Shown here one piece after another: positions 38,401 through 50,400 of a DNA stretch of 64,000 nt (positions are counted from its first letter, which is position 1; the number at the start of each line of letters is the position of its first letter). The notes under the pieces were generated by a model, which saw only the letters and a list, made by a program, of their open reading frames with translations, was not told the origin of the DNA and ran no database searches. A program made the position numbers and the translations under genes. This DNA comes from Alitta virens (taxonomy: Eukaryota; Annelida; Polychaeta; Phyllodocida; Nereididae), in the NCBI GenBank assembly GCA_932294295.1, contig OW028579.1, positions 4,125,370-4,189,369 on the forward strand. The letters run 5' to 3'.

Positions 38401-41400
38401 TGCACAAATGCGCAGAGCATCATTTGCAGCCTGCAAATTGCGGAGACAAAAGATGAACATACTTTGCAAATAACATTGAATGAGTTTTATGGAAACTCAG
38501 ATTTCTGTTTTCATGTGAAAAATTCTGGGAAGGAACCGATCTGCGCAGGAACAGAGGTGATCCACACATCATATGGCCCTTTCAAGGGCCCCACAGGCTG
38601 GCAGTTCTACATGGATTTTCTTGGTTCAACAGTTCACGTTCCAGTAATCAGATTTTGGATTGACATACGTGGTAGGTGGCGATTTATCTCGTTTTGTCTC
38701 AATTAATTACAGTCTATGTACCTCTCAGCAAAGCTGCAAGCAACATCCAACGAGTGTGATGTCTATATAAAAGCCTGCTACAACTTAGCTAGCGGGTACA
38801 TGTTGAAATTGAATTTTTGATTTTGATTACTCTTCTTACGCAACAATGTACCAGGCCCCAAAAATTACAAAGGAACATTTTGGTAAGTATCCAATATTTG
38901 GTAGAAAAACCCATATGCCAGTATTTATATTACTTTTCAAACTTTATTTTATAAACATCATGAATATTCGATTATTTTTCATTATTTGCCATGACAAAGA
39001 TAGATGATCGTGTATACTTTTATTAATGTAGTTTCTCCAGATGATTCAATGTACACTCTGGAATGCCAATCTAAACCAGGTATTTATGCATGAACAAATA
39101 AGAAACAAAAGATTTGAAAGAAATTTCTGTAATTTGGTGACATAGTATGATGCACAATACAATGTCATCAAATTACACATTGCTACACAAATAGATCTGC
39201 CAATAGTGGCAACTGGAATTAATTTGACTCGCATATCAGCAGCTTCACTATAGATCACCCTGTGCTGCCAACCAGGCTAAAAAGATTGCGATCAATGATA
39301 ATCAAATACATATTAACCATATATGTATTTATATAATCCTATTCTTGAGGATCCATAGTATGTGACTTGTGTTATTAATCTGATACTTTAACAAGTTGAA
39401 TAGGATAAGGCCAAAGGATATTTGGATAGGGATCAGTAAGTCGGATGAAACAGTCTACTGGCTACTGACAGATAAATTTGATCGGCCATACTGAAAGTTT
39501 TGTACTGTAAGATAAAAATAAAGCATGAGTATTACCACAGAGCACAGTGCATTAAGACCATGCTAAGAGGCAACTGCACGAACTGGGAAAAAAAACCAAA
39601 AACATTGCTGTAATGTTTAAAATGCAGTAATTATAGGGTTTTTTGGTTAATTCACTAATTTTAATTTGGTTTTGTCAAAAACAACTTACATAAGTGTCAT
39701 CAATGAAAAAATATAATAATATAATATGTGATGTTGGTAAATGAAATTCAAATTCGTTCCAGCGGAGAACAAAAACTATGAATGCTACTATCAGAACAAT
39801 CTTATCTTATTATGAAAGTTGCGAGAAATCTATCAATGAAATATTTTTAATGTTAAACTCGACTTCTGTTCAACAGTGTCGCTACCAGCCTTTACTGAGA
39901 GCCTCACAAGTGAAAAACAAGATGTGACCACAAGGAGTCCCAGCATGGCCATGGGTAAGCTAATACACTACTCACAATCAGTTAGGGATATTTGACTTTT
40001 GGGCAGAATTTTTGGAAAAATGTAAAAAAAATAGAAGCTATAGATACACAACGGCTTGAAAGCAGCACACTTTAGTAATAACATCAAACAGTATATATTT
40101 TACAATTTATCAATGTAAAAAATTAACAGTAATAGTGACTACCATTTCTCAAAATTATCATCTCAGGAACGTGTCATATGTACCCGAGCATGAAGCAAAG
40201 CTTTGCAATGAGCTGTTCAACAAACTATTTACAGACTGATTTGGTGTCCCCGTGCTCTCTTTCTGAAGGTTTATTCAAAGGTAATTAAGTCACAGGTGCA
40301 GGCTGACGACTTTCAAATGACAACCAAGCTGATTTAATAGATTTGTTATGGCATTTAAGTGAGGGGAGAATGCTGGTCACTCAGTCTGAGGTATTCCAGC
40401 CTCCTGTAGATGTGCAGTGAAGATGCAAATATCATGATTCTGGTATTTTGATCCTTGAACAGAGATTTGATGACCAGATCAATGATGTTGTTGAGGTAGT
40501 ACAGGCTTTTCCCAGTACCATTCATAAGACTATTTAAATTTGGCTCTACCTGCCCATATGATATCACAACCATCTCCAAATGACAGTGGTACCATTAGCA
40601 TAGTGGCCCCTTTCAAGTCTTCAACAGTGTTACTGCTCATTATTTCTGCACAGGCTGAAGAGACTTTCTTCAGAACAACACCGATGCCCACTGATTCCTC
40701 TTCCAATGCAAACGGTCTCAAACTGTGTGAGATTATGATGCCTACATGTGTCTAGCATTACTATCAGGTACCATTGCAAGTCATCTGGCATGTAGCTGTT
40801 TTTGATACAAGCAGTTCTGAATAGTCTAACATGACACTCGAGTCCCTCTCACCTCCCTCAAATGTGCCTGCAGTGGAATAACATTGGTTATCCTGTTTTG
40901 CTAGGCATTGCTAACCTTGAAATGGTTGTCATCTCAGAGGTAGAAGTAAAGTGTCCACTCCAAGGCTGTTCAGTGATCATTACAGACCTTTGGTGTCTCT
41001 GTTGCAACCTGCTAATGACACTTTTCAGCATTCCTGTTTGAAGCCTCGCAATGGTTAGGCAACGTTGCTCGATAGTCAAGTGCTGTTTTTGACTCATAAT
41101 GTTACACTGGGCTTGGAATATTATAAAATTATATTTAAATACATGAGGTCAATGAACCAGAACATTTCAGGGATCGTTAAAATCATAGACACCTGTTGTG
41201 ATTTTTACTGCTGACCCCTTTGTTAATGTTCACTCTGCTATGGGACAAACTCACTTAAAAAGTCATAGGTAGGTCGTATTAATTTCATCTAAAGCAGTTA
41301 TAAACATTTTTAACAAGAAAGTTTGAGAAAGTTAACTTTATATTCAGATTACCCTAACTTTTTGTGAGCAGTGTATGACCATTGGATATCATATTCAAAT

Positions 41401-44400
41401 TCTGAATTGGATATCTAAATTTTCAGTTGATTAATACTTTCACTTCATGGATTGAATATTACAAAACATATTTGTCTTATCTCAGGGACGTTAACAATAG
41501 TAGCAGTGCTTGGAGGCTTGCTACTACTTGCTGTGGTGGCACTTGCTGTTGGGGCGGCTCTGACTTGCAGGTAATTAATACTCCTAAACATAACATGACA
41601 ATTGCTTACTTCAGATTGCTTTAGACAAATAATTATTACTGATACCTCAGAAAGAAAAAGGTCAGGCGTAAGAGGAGTACATCGATGGCAATTGATCGGC
41701 AGTCCTGCAAAACTGACAGTGACCCTCCTTATGTTGACATTGATGTTGGACCTCTAGCTATACAGATCGAAACCACTAGGTATGAAAATGCTACCTCAAA
41801 TATCAATAATTTCAGTTATTTATATCAACTGTATTACAGATTTTTGAATGTTCAAACCATAATGCTCTTATTTGATTAGAAGAGAAAAATCACTGGAGAA
41901 CATTGCATCTTCCCGAGCTGAAATGTTTCTACTAGGCAAATCACTAGAACTGATTCCAGGTTCAAGCATTCAAGATCGGAAATTGCCATCTCCACCCAGG
42001 TAATAATTCTGGAATATTTGTTTATTTATTGTGTACAATAGTTTTAATTCACATGTATGAGTGCTGATTTCTATCTTTCAGAGAAAGACAACATTATGAT
42101 GAAGGCTCCAATATTACACAAGATGAGAATGAAAATGACATGAATGACAGGTTCATTAAAGCCTTCGAAGATGATGAATATCTTCCTCCCATGTAAGTAA
42201 GAAGATAAATGACAACCAGCTAAGCAAAATATATAATTATTAACTTATAATTTAAAAAATACAACATTCCATCTCATGTAAGTAGAGGAAAAGCTGTCGA
42301 ACCTCATTTCTTTGGATTTACGCGAAGTCTGCCTTTGCTGTTCAGAGAAGAAAAAGAGGATCGAGGAGAAGAAACTAATATAAAAATTGCTGACAAGAAA
42401 AGAACTGACATTGGGCCCGGAGAACCTTTCGGGAATGAAAATGAAAACGAAGAATCCAAGTATGTTATTCTAATCTGTATTGCTGATTGGAAAATTACCT
42501 GTTGACAAAACAAACCCAATTTTCAAAGTTGTGTCGATTTTATTATGAAGGGAGCCATTGTGCAGGGTTGTAGTGAGCAACATAGATGAGGAATGCAACA
42601 TAGTTCTGCCCAACGCTGATCAAGACAGTGAAGAGCAGGAACAAGGAGAAGAAAATGTCACTGAAAATGAATACAGCCATCTAAGCCAAGAATCACTGGT
42701 AGATGTTGGCGTTGACAGCTCACAAAACAGCACAGCATCTGCCTATGTGCGACTTCCCAAGAAAGAAGGGTATGTATTCGTCATTGCTGGATAGATTTTT
42801 TCAGGACCCGACATCATTTTCTAATTTGTATTGAATATATCTGACACTATGATAAGGACTTCTTGCAAATGTATAATTGTAACATCTGCTGCTTGTTTTA
42901 CGTGTGATACCTGCTTCTTGAGTAGACTCCATGCACTAAAGAATTCATTAATCCCAAACAATTGTTGCATCCTTATCAGCTGTTCTAACATATCTGTTAA
43001 CAGGACTGATGAAACTGACAAACAACCTGAAGATCAAAAACAGTGCAATGAGAAGACAGATGGTAACACGACTGATGGCCCAGGTGAAGTTAAACCTGAA
43101 GATGAAGTTGCTGCGAATGAAATCTTAAGTGATTCAGAAAAAATTGGAGAAATAAACGATACTGAGACTACAGAAGTTGAGCCGAAGTATCTAGTGCTGA
43201 TTGCCGGTGATGAGGAATTACAGAAAGAACTTGAGCCATGTGAGAATGATGCTTCTAATGTCTAATTTTTTAATATAACAAAAGTAGAGTAACACCGAGG
43301 TCATACCTAGACGAGGAAATCAGATCCTCGTCAAACAGGATAATGTCATATATAGATGATCTTAAAATGGTTATGACCGAAATGCACATTGCTAAAACTA
43401 ACATCATATTTATCACATGATTTGTAACGTTATTTAGCTGCAACAATGTATAACTATTTATATTTCCTTAAACAATGGACACTTAGGACGGAACTGTGTC
43501 AGAGCATGTTTCTTCATTTGTTGAATGATTATATTGAACGAGGAAGGAACTTTGGATTTTTAGAAATGTATGTAATTTACCATCATATCAGTAGTCTATT
43601 GTTGAAATATTAAAAAATGGTTGTTCAATTAACCTTGTTTTGAAATTTACTGAATGATATCTATGATCCTATCTCGCAAGTTTGGTAAACAAGAAAATTC
43701 TTGTTTTTGAGAAAGTGGCAACATGTTTACTTTGAGGAAATGTAATACAACTGCCTACCAGTCTGGACACTATTACAGTAAAGGATCTATAACTAGCTTA
43801 GGCGAAAACATAAAAAGAGTCTGTATATAGTTTGTTGTTTCAATGTAGTTAACTATGAATTTTTATGCGTATTCTCATATATGTAAAATAGCATGAACTT
43901 TCAGATATAATATAGAATTAAATAACTCATGAAATATTTCGATTTTGACGAAATTTTTAGGGTAGGCCCATTTTTTTTTCTTTTTTTCAAATGCATAGTA
44001 TAGAAAGGTCATAAGTGTCAGTATGTGAAGCATACCACTGAACTGAAACCAGACATCTACTCAGCCACAATATGTCCAGTTGAAAGAAAAGACATGATTT
44101 ATCTGCTGTTAGCCAATAAACTAAGCTAAAATGTACCAAGTCAATTAGACTGAAATGAAAGTAACCTGTGTGTATGTGGTTATTGAAATGGCAGTAATGT
44201 TTGTGTTTACAATTACATGTATAAATTTGTGTGTGTTTTATAACTATTTACCTTGAATGTCTTTGTTTATGTAAGCAAAATGCACATTTATCAGATTAAT
44301 GCATAGGATCAATGCAATTATAGTAAAATTACTGGTAGATTGTTTTAAACTTTTATTAGTTTCAGGCTTTTTTGGCGATATTTACGGAGAAAAACGATTA

Positions 44401-47400
44401 AAATTCATCAGAAATGTATAAATTAGGAATTACAAACAGGATTTAGGTTGTTGTTAATAGATTTTATACTTAGAAAATTTTTTTGTATTCTTTGTATTAT
44501 GCATATATGTAAATGTTTAAATTTGTAATGTTAATCATATGTTACATAATTATTTGCATATTAAACAACTGTTACGATAAGTCTCTTATGTAGTTATATT
44601 TACTACGCTGAAACCTTTGAAGGATATGATATAATAAATCACTTTTATAAATCACTGATTTTGTGTTTGTATCGAATGGTCCAAGAAGACAATATTATTT
44701 TAACATTCAACAAGATTCATGCTGAAATGAAACAAATGGGCAATTTGCTAAATGGGGTCTTCAAAAAACATCCCCAGGCCTCTGATTGGCCAAAGGGCCA
44801 CTGTGCCACGGTAGTAGGCAATCAGAGCTGGGTAGTAGCCAGGTAATAGTGACATAGAGTCCTATTGTCCATAGTTGCAGTTATTGCTTCTTTGTTTCCC
44901 CACTCAGGGCTCTGTAGTCTGAACTGTTATATGTGTATGATGACTTGTATTTTACTATGTTTTTTGGTTGACATTCTCTCTATAGAATAAACCTTGAAAC
45001 TGTATTTCTGGTGTTGTCACTCGTGTCTTCATTTGGCTAGTGGTCTCAAAACGTCAATCCATGGTCACCTTGCAGTCTTTAAGCAAGAACCATTACATAT
45101 GCAAGTTGCAGCAACTTCTTAGGATTGAAACTGCTCCATTACTACCTCTCTAACTCTGTTTTCTTTCAATTAGTAACAAATGTTGCCAGTCTCACATTTG
45201 CCTAACATTTAGGTAACCTAGGCAAGGGTCAACTGACCCTAAATATACTTGGTGGTCAACAACTCTATTTTTATATTATTTTTGAATAAATTGCACGAAC
45301 AAGCCAGTAGTCCTCTCATCTACCTCCCCAGCTAATGAAGAAATTATCTCAAGAAATGCTGAAACTTACAAAAAGAGTCCCCCATATAAGTTGAATTTGG
45401 CAAATGTACTTGAACAGTCCATATCGACGTGCACGTGATTGTTGACCTTGCCAGAGATTGCAGTTGATACTTACGGTCATAATTTAAATTTAATTAACAA
45501 ACATCACTATCTAAACGGCTCATAATAAGATAAATGCTGTAACTCATACACAGAACAGGACTGCATTACAATTCGCCGGAAAAATTCACCCACAATGAAC
45601 ATGGACTCCACATGTAGACAATTATGATTCGCTTATTCAATAAAGCTTGAGACAAGTTCCTATACAAATGCGATTTAATTTAATGGCATTGACCAAAACA
45701 ATTATTAATTGATAACTTCAACATAATATATCACTGTTACGTATATTTTTTATATTGGAGAAAGTAAGGAGAACTGAGCTGTTGGGAAAACGAAGCCACC
45801 CACACTACAGTTTGAGATATTTTTTTGTATTACGATTCTCAAAGCAAAGAAAAAAGTCAGATATATATTCTGATGAAGTGAAATGTATTTTTTTGTGTCA
45901 GTAAGTAAAATTTATTCAACAATGTATGCATATAACTTTTCATTGATAACAAAAGATTGAGGTCTTTTCTTTCAATCAAGTAACTGCTTCAACGAGAACT
46001 GGGACACTTCTGGTAGGGAGAACCCTGCCTGTTATCTCAATTTCCCCCTTTGAGGAAAATAAAATCATGGCAACAAAGTTTTGAATAGGAATAAAAAGAT
46101 TTTATTTTTAACCAAGGAAAAGGTGATGAACTTTCCTCTGGTGACACTATTTCAAAATGATTATGCAAAAACCATTATCTGTCAGTGGCAATCAACAAGG
46201 GTGAAAATTGGGTTTATTTGTCTATTAAATTATTTATGACATGCAGTAATTATTGCTGTTTCGTAGTTAAAGTTAAAAATGAATTAAATATGGCGCTTTC
46301 TATATTTACTATCATTAAACAAACTACCCAATTACAAATGCTGTTTTTAATCAGGTAACATTATTTAGATAAGACAATGCATGTTTATATGTTATATTTA
46401 ATATTTTATAAATGCAACCACAAATGCCTATATTTGGGTTTCTTTGTTTTGCATTACAAAATGTCATTGCTTTGTACAAGTAATTATATGCTCTACTTAC
46501 TAGAGGGGAATGCGATTAAATATGCTTGAGAAATACGCCTTTTTCCAAAATAATTACAATGAGAATGCACATGGGATGTGCGGAGCTCTGCCCATAGCTG
46601 CAGAACTCTTAGATCCCGAATGGGATCGAAACCGCGACATTTCCCGCTACTTTCGCCAGGTAATTCTGTCGACGCCCACCAGGGGCGCTGCAATCGCCAC
46701 ACCAGCGGGCTGCATTGTGGACTACGTTCTTGATTCGCGCGGAACTAGAATGGACGAGCAAGTGAGGAAAACGAGTTGTATCAGACAAAACTAAGTTGGA
46801 ATGAGTCAATAACACAAATGTAGAATGACTTATCTGCAGGTGGGAGCTTTGAAGTGGTCAATAAGGCAGCTTGTGAAAAAACGGCAACCTTGCTGACTGT
46901 GGGCTTCCCCCGTTACGGGGATCCCCTTGATGACGTCATACGGACGTCTCGGGCAATGGCGAGAGCTGGGACAAAGTGGAGGGCAAAATGGGTGTAGAAA
47001 GTGGTTGTGCGTAGAATAATGGAGCCACGAAACACGCTGAACAGATAAAGGAACCTGTAAAAGGGGAATATGTAGCGTTAAACCAAGGGATGTAGCGGAA
47101 GAACATTAATTTTAAGCGTATTTGTGAAATTAGTTTGTTCTTGATGGTGTTTGACTGATTAAGATATTAATATTCCCATCACATTTATTTTTGTATTATT
47201 AGTAGGCACAATCTAGCAGTGATGCAATGTACAGTACAAATAATCAGCTCAGATGCAGAAGGCTCTAGCTGGACACGAAAGGCAAGACCTATGAATCAGT
47301 AAAAAAAAAAATTTAATAGCTTTCAAATATAAATTTATTTCAATTATGGAGAAACATAGTGTTGAAGTTTAGCAACCTATCATATGCTTATTGTCAGAAA

Positions 47401-50400
47401 TTTGTGGCTAAGCGCTATATTCATCTTTATGTGGATATTTTTTATGTAATGCAATCATGTACTTGGATCTCGTAGAATTACATGATTTGTGAAACAAGAA
47501 TGCAAAATTGTGTTTGGTGAAATTATGATAAGATAATGCAAGCCTTCAGGAACTTTAGGTAACTAATGGTCACTTTTGTAATATATCGTATGATGATAAG
47601 ATAAATTGGGACAGACTTTCAAGTGTTATTTTTACTAATTGCACAAATTCACTTAAATTTATAAATAAATCACTATATTTGCACATTTACTAGGTGATTT
47701 CTTTTTTTTTTTTTTGCGTTCTGAATACACTGTCAGTAGTATTTCAGGTCCAAGGGTGCAAGTGATTTTAACATAAGAAACATAATATGTACCCACAAAA
47801 TCGATAATAAATGAGACTTTACTTGTAGGGATCTTTGGCTTTTAATTTTTTAAATCTACATAATAAGAATGAACTTTGCATAGATTTATCTCTATGTGAG
47901 TGTATGAAATATAAAATAAATCTACAAGGTCCATCCATTGATCTGACATGCAATGATCTTGACGAAAGTAAACTTTCTAATGTATAGGGAGGTACTCTTG
48001 ATAAGCCATATAGCTTTACATGAATAAACTACCATGTTTTTAACATGAACATTAGTGAATCTTCTGTATAGTCTAAATTGTTGAAACTGTTCTAACTGAA
48101 GATGTCAAGTAAACATATGACAAAATCGAGCAAGAAAAATCAATCTAATCTTGGTGTCTTCTGACCTTAATATTTTATCTCCTGAAGGTAAATTCATTGA
48201 TTGTTATGAATCTTGGGAAAGCAAATGATAAAATTAAATATTCATAATCCATTTGGTGATAAGGCAGCTTTTTGGAAAGTCAGTTCTCCTTATTTGTTAC
48301 TTGACCAACTTTCTAAGACTGATAAGGCGCTGTCATCAGCTTGTAATTTCAGAAAATCCAGAATTTAACTGTATTAACTGGTTTCAACAACGATTTATTC
48401 ACTAGCTGAAATGCCACTTTGCGTTATCTCTGCAATAATTGATTCTCACTCTCCTATCAACCACTGTCTTGTCAATGAAAGTGTCACTCTTGTAATAAAC
48501 TGAAAACACAACATAATAAATTGAAACAGTAAATGTCTAGTGTTGTAATGTTATTTTGGGAAAGTGCAGCATGCCAAATAGTCATGATGTAAACTTATTA
48601 AACATTATAACCTAATATAGCAGTGATCGATGAGCAGGTCCCTGGGAGATAAGCAATGAGATCAACAGGAAGCCAAACTATAACTTTCAGAATATATTTC
48701 CAATGTATAACGGTACTAATAAACATTTGAAAAAAAAACGCCCAATTGTCAAATTATTTTACAAATCATTTTCTTTAAAAGTGAGCATTTTCACAAAAGA
48801 AGCCATGCAGATATACTATTTAGCTGTAACACACTTATATTACCTTTAATCAAAACCTGAACTTGTAATTCATATGGGTTGTTGACAAGCAAAAGCTATT
48901 AGGGTCTAAATTAATGGTACACTAGACATTTAAATGTCACCATCTACTAGTACATGGAATGAACATATTTATAATATAATATTGGGGTTTTTTCATTATT
49001 GAATTTTTGAAATAATCCACGTCCATATGAAAGACAGTTCGACATGACTTGAATTTTATCCTGAAGGTTATTACTCAAAACTCATATGTATTGTTATTTT
49101 GTTAGCAACTGATTCAGCAACTCTTACCTGTCAGTATAAACAAGATGAAGACCAAACCTTCCATTGTAGCAGACCAAGAAATGACACTTCAAAGAATCAT
49201 GGAACAAGTATGAAGTAGCAAATCTGCAGAAATTGTGCCCTCTAAATAGATATTGAAACTTCCAAATATATCAAGAATCTATCTGAATAGATAATCAAGC
49301 ATCAAACAGAAAGTATTGGAGTCTTAATGTATGAAACTATAAATCAGTTTTAACATTGATAACATTTGCTAAAGAAAAAAGAAGACAAATTAGGTCAGAA
49401 GCTAGTAGCTATATAATCATTAATTTGACATATTTAACTAGTGCAAACCGATACTACAGTAGGATTGTTGTTCGGTCATATTTGTGCAACAAATGGCATG
49501 GAGCAGACAGAAATGTTAGCAACAATGCAAATCCCAACTTTCTATAATTGTACAGAGAGGGGTTTTTATGGGTTAGAAAGTTGGGCTATATCTATTTTGT
49601 GCTTCTCCATGAAATGTATGTAAAAAATAAGATTTAAAAAACAAGTGGATATTTATTTTTGTTTACGCTATACACACATTGACAGATAGCTAGGAGAGGA
49701 ACGTTTATTAATCATAGATATGGGACGGTGTCATACATCAGAGTAGTTGGGGGATTTTTCTGCAGTCACCCACTTATGTGATAAAGCTCTTCTGCTACAA
49801 TACAAATCTAGATTTGTCAACGATACAATTTCCATATAGGCCAATGTTATCAACCGTCGATGTTAAGTGAATTAAACAGTATTTTTATTTTTTTGCTTTT
49901 GGAGACAATACACTTATCACATACTACCCAATGTAGTACCCATACATGCTAGATCGCGGCTCCACATCAGCTCAATGTCAGCCAACGTTGACCAACATTG
50001 AAATGATGTAGTCAATTTGGGTATATTTATTAAAAAAAAAGTTTCAGTTTCCGTTGCTAACAGCGTCAACAACCATTCTTTTCCTGCAAACTGAACATAA
50101 TGTACATCGAAAATTGTATTACAAGCATGATAATTTACTCAAATTATTATTATTTTTCTTTTTTAAAGAAAACTTAGCAAGGAAAATGAAGAACCACTGA
50201 GCATAATTTTTGCTATATATGACTTTATTATGGTGGCCGAACAGTTCATTTCGCATTCTCATGGTTTCGTGGGGAGACAGTAACTTCCGTACCACGACAG
50301 TCCACGAACTACCAAAATTACCAACTTTTGTACCATGAAGTTAGTACTTTCATACCACAAAAGTACCAACTTTTGTACCACAAAACTTGCCCCACTCACG

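Noticed and set aside
38853..38881. Mini exon (GPKNYKGTF) between exons 2 and 3 of the nested gene
   Set aside because: It has good splice sites but ends in phase 2, while the next exon needs phase 1.
39045..39079. Possible exon after TTTCTCCAG at 39040
   Set aside because: Joining in the needed phase gives an immediate stop, and the donor is poor.
44780..45060. Solo LTR near GAATAAACCTTGAAACTG
   Set aside because: It has a polyadenylation-like look, but no TG...CA limits or target duplication could be fixed.
46510..46794. Plus-strand ORF of 94 aa in the CpG-rich patch
   Set aside because: No domain, no partner exons; better explained by high GC content.
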